NCBI GenBank assembly: GCA_020851115.1
Contig: JADZDJ010000030.1
Location: forward strand, 1 to 52,300
Length of the DNA: 52,300 nucleotides
Reading direction: 5' to 3'
Origin: Pirellulales bacterium
Lineage (GTDB): Bacteria; Planctomycetota; Planctomycetia; Pirellulales; JADZDJ01
Below, piece by piece: positions 42,271-50,634 of the stretch. Position numbers and translations under genes: made by a program. A model generated the notes under the pieces. That model was not told the DNA's origin and ran no database searches. It saw only the letters and a list, made by a program, of their open reading frames with translations. How positions within the stretch are numbered: position 1 is the first letter of the stretch; the number at the start of each line of letters is the position of its first letter.

Positions 42271-42841
42271 ATGCGATCGGTGTTGCGGCTGGCGGCCTTG
42301 CTATTGGCTTCATCGGCGACTTCGACGATTGTTAATCTTTACTGCGTCATTGCGGCCGAATTGGATGCCGAGAGGTGTGGCTAGGCGGAGAAGGCCGATA
42401 GTGAGGCGTGGCCATTTTTCAAGCAGAATGTTGGCAGAATCCCAGAGGCGGTTCGACGGGCGCTGCAAGACGGGAAATACGCGGACGCGGTGAACAGCAT
42501 CGATGAGGTCGCCAAGGATTCGGCAGCGCCGCGTGACATATTGGGGGACTTGGAATCGCGGGCTTTATCATTGCTATAAAATACGATTCTGCCATTGCGG
42601 CCTACGAACTCCAGCGCGATTTTCCCGACAGCGTGTGGGCACGACAGGGCAAATTTGCAAGGGCCGTGGCGTGGCTTTCGTTCGGAAAGGAGATTTTCGT
42701 GCCGCCGAATTGATTTACCGCGAAAAGGCCGGCCGTCTGCCTTCGGCCGACCGTAAACAAGAAATTACCGCGATCTACTTGGAGTTTGCCAATGCATATT
42801 TCACGTCCAAGGACGAAATTCAGCACAAGCCCGATTACCAT
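42271..42841 (+). pseudogene. Decayed N-terminus of an alpha-2-macroglobulin-like TPR protein
   Basis: An ideal Shine-Dalgarno (AGGAGGAG) and ATG 42271 begin a signal peptide (RSVLRLAALLLASSAT). TAG at 42382 stops it. Reading on past TAG gives a TPR-like region (ALQDGKYADAVNSIDEVAK), then a frame change near 42575 (KYDSAIAAYELQRDFPDS), then another near 42660 (RKGDFRAAELIYREKAG, DRKQEITAIYLEFANAYF, HKPDYH). These segments match, in order, the TPR start of planctomycete alpha-2-macroglobulin homologs. The gene is cut off at the stop of the convergent gene at 42842, so the macroglobulin body is absent. Assignment is from memory of the family, without an alignment. Confidence 0.55.
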
Positions 42842-44977
42842 TTATCGGTCGCCACCAAAGAACCGCTCGTCGATTTGTGTCTTGCCGCGCTCGATGTAGT
42901 ATTTCACCAGTTCGATGCGTAGTCGGCGAGGAGAGAGTTGGCGGTTTTCCCAGCGTGCGACGAGATCGGCGTGGCGGTTGCGGAGCTGTACGGTGGCCTC
43001 ACGTTGGGTCGCCGACGCCGAACGCTCGCCCACTTCTGTTGGAATACCTTCCACGATGGCCTCGCGCGCCCGAAGAAATTCCCCGCTAGCGCCATACGCG
43101 ATCTCGTCGAGCGTCTCGACCACTGCCGCCGCTTTTGCGGCCGATACTAGATCCATGTCTTCGCTGACGCTGGCCGAGGCCGCCAGAGCTTTGGCCAGCA
43201 ATGGGTTATTCTTCGACGCTTCGGCCATTTTCAGCCGCAGCGATTGAAACGCATTGGGCGATGGCTGCAATTCGTTATGTTCCATGCAGCCCGCAAAATG
43301 ATCGAAAATGGCTTCCTCCACTTCGCGGCCAGGGTCGTACATCGGTTCGCTGCGGCCGACCAGCTCGAGCTGCGGTGCGAAGAGCGCGCCGGTCGGCGAA
43401 ATAAACCCTTCGCCAAGCGACAAGCCGAGCTTGGCCAAGTTGCTTTTGGTTTGACCGGCCGCGGTAGTTTCGGTGATCGGAAAAAACGTCTCTCGCGGCC
43501 GACCGGTTTCCTGCGAGCACAGCAGTAAAAAGCCGGCACAATACGTGTGAATCTTTTCGCCCCGGAGTGATTTACCCTTAATCGCGGCTACGCGGTCGGT
43601 GCGAAAATTCAAATCAAACTCGGTCGGATTGCCAATGAACGCGGTTGCCGTCTCGCCCATGGTCTGGCCTACCGCAGAATCCGGATGTCGCAAAAAAACA
43701 TAATGAAGCGTGCGATCGAGAAACGCTTCGACATTCGTGGCTGGCATGGTCGTGCCGCGTTCTGGCAGATCGACGATCACCATCCGCTGCTTGCCGTCGC
43801 TGCCGGCTTCGAGGGCGACGACCCCGACATGGGTGAACAGGCCGGGAGATAAATCGGTGAATAAATTGTACGGTGAAGGGTTCCGCATCAGCAGCCAGTC
43901 GCCGGGACGGACTCGAAAGCTACCCAACCGAAAGCTATCGCCGTTGAGGCCATGTTTTATACGATTCGCTAGCCAACCCAGCAATTCGTCCAATCGCGCG
44001 CGTTCGGAGAGGCTCAAGCGAGTCGGGTCGATTTGCTGCAGGTGATCGCGCATTTGTTGAGCCGTGATCGCTGGTTTCGGCAACGATTCTGCTTGCCCCG
44101 GCCGCGGATCTTGCGGCAGGCCAAGTTCACGAATGGCCTGGGCCGCGGCAAGCGCCAATGGCGGAGGCGTTTTCGTATTGAGCAAAAACGAAGCAAGATC
44201 ATCTACGAATTCAAAGTTGCCGCTGGCGACGATGATCTTGATCAATTCGAACTTTTCCGGCGGTGTCAGCGGCGGAGGCGCATCGGGTACGCTAGCCGGC
44301 GGATCGAACAACGCCATCGACATTTCCTGAGCGCCAACACTACTTTGCTTTTCCGCCAGCAGATCGATCAAACGGCCGCGGAAGATAGGCTGTTGGGCCG
44401 TTCGAAAAGCGGCATCTTCAACCCCGTCGACCAACAAAAATCGTAATCGGCCAGAAAGATCGATCAGCGTGTTGGCGGTTTGCAAGTAGCGGCGCAGGGC
44501 TTCGTGTCGCTGCTGATCGGCGACGAGCGCGGAAAATTCAACGCGTAGCGCAAGGACATTATCGAGTTGCCGATCGATCGACGACTTGACGTCGTGCAAC
44601 CGACCGACAATGCCAATTTGTTCGTCGATCGTTCGGCCAGCGGCAATCTGGACCCACTGCGCTACCCAAGCTTCGACAGCACTGGCAGCCGTAACGAGAC
44701 CTTCGTGGTCGAATGAAGCATAGTAGGCGGCTGATTGCGGAACGAGTTCATGCAGCCGACGCAGCCACGGATCAAGGCCGTCGATTTCGGGGAGCGCGGT
44801 TTCCTGCGGCTTGTATTGCTGTTGCTGCTGAAACTGCTGCTTCTGCTCGAGCCGCTGCAACAACCGCTGAACCCGTGGCTGGGCCCAAGCTGTTGAAGGG
44901 GCCATGAGCCCAGTCGCCGCCAAGACAAACAACCACGGGGACGCGCAACGAAGGATCTTGATCACTGCCGTCGACAT
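42842..44977 (-). CDS. Secreted protein with permuted papain-like (YiiX/NlpC-P60 type) domain
   Basis: 711 residues. The signal peptide (WLFVLAATGLMAPSTAWA) is followed by a glutamine-rich run (about 40-57). A helical region of about 300 residues comes next, without assignable motif. At about 355-490 is a permuted papain-fold domain: RVRPGDWLLMRN, then FTHVGVVALEA with His383, and IHTYCAGFLLLCSQE with Cys480. These equal the order His-before-Cys of YiiX/YebB-like enzymes. The C-terminal 200 residues look helical. It may cleave peptide or amide bonds in the envelope. A GGGCTGGGG ribosome-binding site precedes ATG 44977. Confidence 0.7.
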   Translation of the reverse strand: MSTAVIKILRCASPWLFVLAATGLMAPSTAWAQPRVQRLLQRLEQKQQFQQQQQYKPQETALPEIDGLDPWLRRLHELVPQSAAYYASFDHEGLVTAASAVEAWVAQWVQIAAGRTIDEQIGIVGRLHDVKSSIDRQLDNVLALRVEFSALVADQQRHEALRRYLQTANTLIDLSGRLRFLLVDGVEDAAFRTAQQPIFRGRLIDLLAEKQSSVGAQEMSMALFDPPASVPDAPPPLTPPEKFELIKIIVASGNFEFVDDLASFLLNTKTPPPLALAAAQAIRELGLPQDPRPGQAESLPKPAITAQQMRDHLQQIDPTRLSLSERARLDELLGWLANRIKHGLNGDSFRLGSFRVRPGDWLLMRNPSPYNLFTDLSPGLFTHVGVVALEAGSDGKQRMVIVDLPERGTTMPATNVEAFLDRTLHYVFLRHPDSAVGQTMGETATAFIGNPTEFDLNFRTDRVAAIKGKSLRGEKIHTYCAGFLLLCSQETGRPRETFFPITETTAAGQTKSNLAKLGLSLGEGFISPTGALFAPQLELVGRSEPMYDPGREVEEAIFDHFAGCMEHNELQPSPNAFQSLRLKMAEASKNNPLLAKALAASASVSEDMDLVSAAKAAAVVETLDEIAYGASGEFLRAREAIVEGIPTEVGERSASATQREATVQLRNRHADLVARWENRQLSPRRLRIELVKYYIERGKTQIDERFFGGDR

Positions 44978-45090
44978 CCCCAGCCCTTTCAGACGAAAGA
45001 ACCGTCAATTCTGTTTTACACTCTCTTGTAGCTTGCGGACGCGCTCGATGCCAGTATTTTCGACACCCGAATTGGGCTACTTTTGGGGCG

Positions 45091-45119
45091 TTGACCCGGT
45101 TTTGCGGGCTATTTAGAGT
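45091..45119 (+). promoter_or_regulatory. Candidate promoter of hisF
   Basis: TTGACC (45091-45096) and TAGAGT (45114-45119) are 17 bases apart, 33 bases ahead of the hisF ATG. The -35 is strong and the -10 has two mismatches. Confidence 0.5.
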
Positions 45120-45152
45120 GAGAAGTTTCGGGTGTCCGTGAAATCTGTTGCC

Positions 45153-45920
45153 ATGCTTGCCAAACGCGTCATTCCTTGTCTCGATATCGACCGCGGCCGA
45201 GTGGTCAAAGGGACGAAGTTTTTGGGTTTGCGCGATGCTGGCGATCCGGTCGAAGTGGCCAAACGGTACGAAGCCGAGGGAGCCGATGAACTGGTGCTGC
45301 TCGACATTACGGCCAGCCACGAAGGACGGGACATCATGGCCGACGTGGTTCGGCAGGTGGCCGATGTCATTTTCATGCCCTTCACCGTCGGCGGTGGAAT
45401 TCGGACTTTGGACGATGCGGCTCGGCTGATTAAGGCGGGGGCCGAGAAAGTCAGCATTAATTCGGCAGCCGTCCGCACACCCGAGCTAATTACGCAGATT
45501 TCGCGAAAATTTGGCAGTTGCGCCACCGTCGTGAATATCGACCCCAAACGCGTCAAGCTAAAGGGCCGCGAAGTATTGGAAGTCCACATCCATGGGGGCC
45601 GCGTTCCGACTGGTAAAGAAGCCGTGGCCTGGGCCAGGGAAGTCGAGCGGCTTGGTGCCGGGGAAATTGTGCTGACCTCGATGGATGCAGACGGAACGCA
45701 AAGTGGTTATGATTTAGAGGTAACGGCCGCCGTCAGCCAGACGGTGTCGATTCCTGTGGTCGCCAGCGGCGGAGCAGGCCAACCGGAACACCTGGCCGAT
45801 GCCATCCAGCTCGGTTGCGCCGACGCCGCGCTTGCCGCTGGCATATTTCATTTTGGCCAATTTTCAATACGGCAAGTGAAAGAAGTGATGCGCAAGCGAG
45901 GCATCCACGTCCGATTGTGA
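45153..45920 (+). CDS. hisF: Imidazole glycerol phosphate synthase subunit HisF
   Basis: 255 residues forming a TIM barrel, the cyclase half of the enzyme that with HisH makes IGP and AICAR in histidine synthesis. The two catalytic aspartates are in [14 protein letters not shown] and VVNIDPKRV. Phosphate-binding motifs are TVGGGIRTL and [11 protein letters not shown], and [13 protein letters not shown] is conserved. ATG 45153 gives the usual start. A GTG at 45132 is less likely. The gene stands alone, without the other his genes, in this window. Confidence 0.96.
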   Translation: MLAKRVIPCLDIDRGRVVKGTKFLGLRDAGDPVEVAKRYEAEGADELVLLDITASHEGRDIMADVVRQVADVIFMPFTVGGGIRTLDDAARLIKAGAEKVSINSAAVRTPELITQISRKFGSCATVVNIDPKRVKLKGREVLEVHIHGGRVPTGKEAVAWAREVERLGAGEIVLTSMDADGTQSGYDLEVTAAVSQTVSIPVVASGGAGQPEHLADAIQLGCADAALAAGIFHFGQFSIRQVKEVMRKRGIHVRL

Positions 45921-45949
45921 GACCTTTTTGAAGGAATGGCGAGCGTCGC

Positions 45950-46055
45950 ATGACAAATGAATGACCAATGACCAAGATTCTGCCCCGCGAAGTTCGTCAT
46001 TGTTCATGGTGATTTGAACATCAATTCGTCATTCGAGTTTCGTCATTCGTCATTT
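45950..46055. repeat. Intergenic filler repeat of ATGAC / GTCAT units
   Basis: Between hisF and pilT, ATGAC-like units occur at the left (45950-45975) and the complement GTCAT at least four times in the right part (45997-46053). The arms can fold as an imperfect hairpin. Similar low-complexity filler is found after dnaX and ebfC. It has no coding potential. Confidence 0.55.
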
Positions 46056-46063
46056 ACTGCACT

Positions 46064-47236
46064 ATGGCCGAACACGCGACTAATCATCATTTCAAGCTCA
46101 AGTCACCCACGGAAGACCGCTTTCTACAAAGGCGGCAAGACCTGGAGATCGACAAGCTTTTTCGCGCACTGGTGAAGCACGAAGGAAGCGACTTGCACCT
46201 GAAGGTCGATCGTCCGCCCTATGTGCGAGTCAAAGGATCGCTGCGTCCCTTGAGTCGCGATCCGATCGACGACGAAGAAATGGTGCGACTCATTTTTGCC
46301 ATGTTCGACGATCGGCGGCGGGCGATCTTCGACGAAACTGGCGGTTGCGACTTTGCCCACGTCGTTGATGTGGACGGCGTCAAATGGCGGTTCCGCGTCA
46401 ACGTTCTTCAGCAACTGGGGCATGTCGGCATGGTGGCTCGGCGCGTGAACAATTGGATTCCGGACTTCGCTGGCCTGAACCTGCCTCCGATCATGGAAGA
46501 CTTGTGCAAATTCGATCAAGGAATGATCTTGCTGGCAGGCGTCACGGGCTCTGGCAAGAGCACGACCATCGCGTCGATGCTCAACTATATCAACCACAAC
46601 TACCGCAAGCACATTCTGACGCTGGAAGATCCGATCGAATTCACGTTTACGGAAGACAAGTGCTTGATCAATCAGCGTGAGGTCGGCACGGATGTGATCG
46701 ACTTTTCCATTGGTATGAAGCATGCCGTCCGCGAAGACCCCGACGTGATGCTCGTGGGCGAGATGCGCGATCAAGAAACCTTTATGACGGCGATTCATGC
46801 CGCGGAAACCGGCCACTTGGTGTTTGGGACGATTCACGCCAGTTCTGCACCCAGCACGATCAGCCGCATTCTCGACCTGTTTCCGCAAGAAATGCACAAT
46901 GCGCTGCGCAGCGCGATCGCATTCAACATGCGGGGCATTGTCGCCCAGAAGCTGCTCCCGTCGATTAAGCCCGGTGTGGGGCGCGTGCCGACGGTCGAGA
47001 TCATGACGTTCAATCCGTCGGTTCGCAAACTCCTGCTGGAGGAGCGCGATGAAAAATTGGGCGACTTGATTCGCATGTCGTCCAAGGAAGGAATGCAAGA
47101 TTTTACGGCCAGCTTGAAGGACTTGGTGGAGCGCGATTTGGTGGATCGAAACGTGGCGCTCGAAGTGGCGCCCAACGTCGAGGCACTGAAAATGGCGCTC
47201 AAGGGCATCGAAGTCAAAACACCGGGAATTCTGTAA
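46064..47236 (+). CDS. Type IV pilus retraction-type ATPase, PilT/PilU-like
   Basis: 390 residues of the secretion ATPase superfamily. The N-domain has EGSDLHLKVDRPPYVRVKG, typical for PilT. Walker A is GVTGSGKST, the Asp box is LTLEDPIEF, Walker B is DPDVMLVGEMRDQETF, and the His box is ETGHLVFGTIHASS. All are intact, so it should be an active ATPase. It lacks the C-terminal AIRNLI-like motif that defines classic PilT, or it is altered. A role in pilus retraction or a related machine is inferred. It is 119 bases ahead of a degenerate PilB-like gene in the same direction. Confidence 0.9.
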   Translation: MAEHATNHHFKLKSPTEDRFLQRRQDLEIDKLFRALVKHEGSDLHLKVDRPPYVRVKGSLRPLSRDPIDDEEMVRLIFAMFDDRRRAIFDETGGCDFAHVVDVDGVKWRFRVNVLQQLGHVGMVARRVNNWIPDFAGLNLPPIMEDLCKFDQGMILLAGVTGSGKSTTIASMLNYINHNYRKHILTLEDPIEFTFTEDKCLINQREVGTDVIDFSIGMKHAVREDPDVMLVGEMRDQETFMTAIHAAETGHLVFGTIHASSAPSTISRILDLFPQEMHNALRSAIAFNMRGIVAQKLLPSIKPGVGRVPTVEIMTFNPSVRKLLLEERDEKLGDLIRMSSKEGMQDFTASLKDLVERDLVDRNVALEVAPNVEALKMALKGIEVKTPGIL

Positions 47237-47355
47237 ACCTGTTGGGTAGGCTGGCGGCCTGATGTCTGGTAGACAGATGCGACAAACGTTGCCAGCAAGC
47301 CAGCCGGGACGATCAGTCACCGAACGACCAGACTCTGCTACTTTGGAATGAATTA

Positions 47356-49155
47356 ATGGCGCATTGGGGAAAATTGATTCTCGGGGGCGCGTTTTTGACT
47401 GCCAGCTTGATGGCGGTCGATGGCGCATGGGCACAAGTTCCACCCTCGCCAGACCAACCGGCGGCCGCGCCCGATCGCTGGCCGAACTTTTCACTGCCGC
47501 CGTCGCCAACGGCTTTCCCTCACGGCCCTGGGCACTATTTGAGTACGCTCAAATTGGTGTTGGTCATCGCCTTGTTCCTGCTGTGGGTCAAGACGACCGA
47601 TTGGGTCGGCCAGGATACGAATCGAACGAGCTTAAACTACGCGGTTTGGGATCCAGTCGTCTTCGCGCCATTCATGGTGGCGTTTCTGCTGCTATTGATG
47701 GTACCTTGGTTTATAGTTGGCTATCTGGTGATGGTGTTTGCCTGGGCGATTCCGCTGGGCACCTATGTGGTGTTGCGCAACAAGATCGTCCAGGAACATC
47801 AAAAAGTGATGACGCCTGGCCACTTGCGCCACGTTTTTGCACAGGCAATGGGAATGGTCGGCGTGAAAATCGCCAGCGAACGTCAACTAGCCCATCAAAA
47901 GGGCGCCCCTGTGCATTTCAAAGCCACTGCGCGCGGCGACAAGGACGGAGAGGCGAATTTACTCTTGGCCAGGCGGTCGCCGGGCTATGTACCGACGAAG
48001 GATCTGTTTGCTGAACTGATCGACCGAGTTGGCAATGCGGCGCTGTTGGAAGTCACCCCACAACATGTCGCCGTCCGCTATCAAATCGACGGCGTCTGGC
48101 ACAATGTTGAGCCGCGCGAGCGGGAACCTGGTGAAATGATGGTCGCCGTCCTGAAAACCATTGCCGGCGCGGATGCCAACGAGCGGGTCAAACGACAAGA
48201 AGGAAACTTCGCCGCCGAATACAACGGCGCGAAGTTTTTCGCCCGGTTGCAGAGCCAAACGGCCGACGGTGCCGAGCGAGTGTTGATCAATCTGAATCCC
48301 ACCAAAGTGCCGATTCAAACGCTCGAAGAACTGGGCATGAGGCCCAAGACGCAGGAAAAGCTCAAGGAGTTGCTGAGTCAGCCGCGGGGCTTTGTCATCT
48401 TTTCCGCGCCGCCGGGCGGTGGCTTGAGCAGTTTGTTCGACGGCGCGCTCAAGGCTTGCGACCGGTACATGCGCGACTTTGCCTCGATTGAGGATGTCGC
48501 CCACCGCGAACACGATATCGAAAACGTGCATGTCACCACCTACAACGCGGCTGCCGGCGAAACGCCGCTGCCAACATTGCAGAAAGTGATTCGCACCTAT
48601 CCGAACGTGCTCGTGATGCGGCACCTGCCCAATGCCGAGACGGTAAAGTTTCTTTGCGATCAAGTGCAAGAAGACCGCTTGATCATGACCGCCGTGCGGG
48701 CCAAAGACGCGGCCGAATCGGTGCTACGCGTGATGATGCTCAAAGCGCCGCCGAAGGATCTAGTCGGCGCGGCAACCGGCGCGGTTTGCGTCCGGTTGAT
48801 TCGCAAGCTGTGCGACCAGTGCAAAGAGCCATATCCGCCGCCGCAGGAATTGCTCAAGCAACTCGGCCTGCCCCCAGGAAAAGTACAGGCGTTTTTCCGG
48901 CCTCCATCGGAGCCTGATCCAAAAAAGCCGTGTCCGAACTGCCAGGGCATTGGCTACAAAGGCCGCACGGGCATGTTCGAACTGCTGATCGTGGATGACG
49001 CGGTGCGCGAAGTGCTGATGAAAAGCCCGAAGCTCGACCTCGTTCGTGCCGCGGCGCGCAAAGGAGGCATGAAGACGTTTCAGGATGAAGGCTTAGTGCT
49101 CGTTGTCAAAGGTGTCACATCGATGCCAGAATTGCAGCGGGCCTTGCAAGGGTAA
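47356..49155 (+). CDS. Membrane-anchored, catalytically degenerate PilB/GspE-like protein
   Basis: 599 residues. Membrane segments occupy about 7-27, 62-80 and 100-140, which is unusual for a secretion ATPase. From about 170 the rest follows a GspE/PilB fold: LFAELIDRVGNAALLEVTPQHVAVRYQIDG, then the core. The Walker A equivalent is SAPPGGGLSSL, where Leu357 replaces the catalytic Lys. The Walker B equivalent is VLVMRHLPNAET, with His in place of Glu. The His-box region is LIMTAVRAKDAAES, with Arg in place of His. The zinc ribbon is intact (CDQC, CPNCQGIGYKGRTGMFELL). It is thus a probable pseudo-ATPase acting as scaffold or regulator. A pilT-like gene precedes it and a CvpA-like gene follows. 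Confidence 0.8.
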   Translation: MAHWGKLILGGAFLTASLMAVDGAWAQVPPSPDQPAAAPDRWPNFSLPPSPTAFPHGPGHYLSTLKLVLVIALFLLWVKTTDWVGQDTNRTSLNYAVWDPVVFAPFMVAFLLLLMVPWFIVGYLVMVFAWAIPLGTYVVLRNKIVQEHQKVMTPGHLRHVFAQAMGMVGVKIASERQLAHQKGAPVHFKATARGDKDGEANLLLARRSPGYVPTKDLFAELIDRVGNAALLEVTPQHVAVRYQIDGVWHNVEPREREPGEMMVAVLKTIAGADANERVKRQEGNFAAEYNGAKFFARLQSQTADGAERVLINLNPTKVPIQTLEELGMRPKTQEKLKELLSQPRGFVIFSAPPGGGLSSLFDGALKACDRYMRDFASIEDVAHREHDIENVHVTTYNAAAGETPLPTLQKVIRTYPNVLVMRHLPNAETVKFLCDQVQEDRLIMTAVRAKDAAESVLRVMMLKAPPKDLVGAATGAVCVRLIRKLCDQCKEPYPPPQELLKQLGLPPGKVQAFFRPPSEPDPKKPCPNCQGIGYKGRTGMFELLIVDDAVREVLMKSPKLDLVRAAARKGGMKTFQDEGLVLVVKGVTSMPELQRALQG

Positions 49156-49241
49156 TTTTTGGTCGGTTGCCAGTGGTCAGTCGTCGGCGACAAGCACAAT
49201 GGATCTACAACGGACCACGGACATCTGACGAACAGCAAACC

Positions 49242-49841
49242 ATGTACATCACCATCGCCCTACTCGTCATTTTCTTCATTTGCCTCGGCATGATCTTTAA
49301 CGAGGGTCTTTGGGGGGCCGCCGTCATGTTCATCAACGTGCTGCTGTCGGCGATGATCGCGACAAACTTTTTTGAACCACTGGCGACGTGGGCGAATTCA
49401 CAAATGGGCAGCTATACCTACTTAATCGACTTTGTCTCCCTGTGGTTGATTTTTTGCGTGTCGCTGATTGTCTTGCGAATCCTGACCGACACGCTGTCGC
49501 GGTATCGAGTGCGGTTCAAAAAGCCTGTCGACATCGGCGGCGGCTTGTTTTTCGCAGCCTGGATTGGCTGGCTGATGATCCAGTTTTCGCTGTTCACCCT
49601 GCACACTTCGCCGCTGTCGAGAAATTTCTTTGGTGGCGATTTCCAGCCGGAACCAAATTCTGCAATGTTTTTTGGCCTCGCCCCCGACCGAAATTGGATG
49701 GCGTTTATGCACAAGATGGGTGAGGATGGCTCGCTGGGAACCGGAACGCCATTCGACAAGGAAGGAGACTTCATCTTGCGCTATGGTACGCGAAGAAAGA
49801 CCTTCGAGAAGCAACCGAATCTACGAGTCAATGCGCCGTAG
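49242..49841 (+). CDS. CvpA-family membrane protein
   Basis: 199 residues with four membrane helices: ITIALLVIFFICLGMIFNEG, LWGAAVMFINVLLSAMIA, YLIDFVSLWLIFCVSLIVLR and GGGLFFAAWIGWLMIQFSLF. The order and the polar ends match the CvpA/colicin V production family. CvpA proteins have roles in envelope homeostasis and biofilm, with no known mechanism. The C-terminal 60 residues are soluble. ATG 49242 is chosen because it starts at the first helix. It follows the PilB-like gene by 86 bases and the pair probably belongs to one transcript. Confidence 0.75.
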   Translation: MYITIALLVIFFICLGMIFNEGLWGAAVMFINVLLSAMIATNFFEPLATWANSQMGSYTYLIDFVSLWLIFCVSLIVLRILTDTLSRYRVRFKKPVDIGGGLFFAAWIGWLMIQFSLFTLHTSPLSRNFFGGDFQPEPNSAMFFGLAPDRNWMAFMHKMGEDGSLGTGTPFDKEGDFILRYGTRRKTFEKQPNLRVNAP

Positions 49842-49925
49842 GTTGCGCAAGCCGAGCGGAGCCTAAGTCGAGCATTGCCGAGCACGGCTGGTTTCGCTTG
49901 GTTCGCGGCACGAACCGATCACGCG

Positions 49926-50633
49926 ATGTCCACACCTCAGCTTGAAACGTCGAAGAATCGCGCCGCAAGCGACGGGACGATTCAATACCGCGCCGTGAGC
50001 GGCTTGGCGATTTTAGCCTTGGCGCTAGGTATTGCCTCGGCTGCGGCAATGGTGGGGCCGGTGCTGTGGCTTGTGCCGCTATTGGCCATCATTACCGCGC
50101 TGGTCGCGATGCGGCGGATCAGCGCGTCGGAAGAATTGACCGGCTGGTACATCGCCTTGCTCGGCTTGCTGCTGGCGATTCTGTTTGGCGTCGCTGCGCC
50201 AGCCCGCACCCTCAGCCGGCAATATTGGCTGGCCTGCCGGGCCGAGGCGTTTAGCGGCAAGTTCCTCGAATTCTTGCAGCACGATAAACCCTATGCTGCG
50301 CATCAGCTCCGCGAGCGATCGGGAGTTCGCAAGCCGCTGAACGAGGCACTGCCCGAGGCGTACAACAACGACCCCGAATCGCAAAAGAGCTTCGCGAAGT
50401 TCGTGGCGGAAGAGCCCATGAAATCGCTGCTGGAAGCCGGCCAGAAATCGGTCATCATGCGAACTTCAACCGAATCGCTTGGGCGGGACGATCAACACGA
50501 TCTGTGCGTTGTTCACTACCAAATCACCGCGCCAGGTCGCAAGCCGATATCGGTGATGATCGCTGTCAAACGCAGCCTCGAATATTCGACCGGGCGCGAA
50601 ACTTGGCAGATCGAGAACGTGGCCGTGGAATAA
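49926..50633 (+). CDS. DUF4190-like membrane protein
   Basis: About 235 residues. Two or three membrane helices (LAILALALGIASAAAMVGP, LVPLLAIITALVAMRRIS, IALLGLLLAILFGVAAP) look like the DUF4190 region. A soluble C-terminal domain of about 130 residues ends in SVMIAVKRSLEYSTGRETWQIENVAVE. I do not recognise the soluble part. The gene lies 84 bases after the CvpA-like gene in the same direction, and its stop is one base before that of the convergent SDR gene. Function unknown. Confidence 0.65.
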   Translation: MSTPQLETSKNRAASDGTIQYRAVSGLAILALALGIASAAAMVGPVLWLVPLLAIITALVAMRRISASEELTGWYIALLGLLLAILFGVAAPARTLSRQYWLACRAEAFSGKFLEFLQHDKPYAAHQLRERSGVRKPLNEALPEAYNNDPESQKSFAKFVAEEPMKSLLEAGQKSVIMRTSTESLGRDDQHDLCVVHYQITAPGRKPISVMIAVKRSLEYSTGRETWQIENVAVE

Positions 50634-50634
50634 T

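Noticed and set aside
46124-47509. 461-codon minus-strand ORF
   Set aside because: Antisense shadow of the PilT-like gene; no motif.
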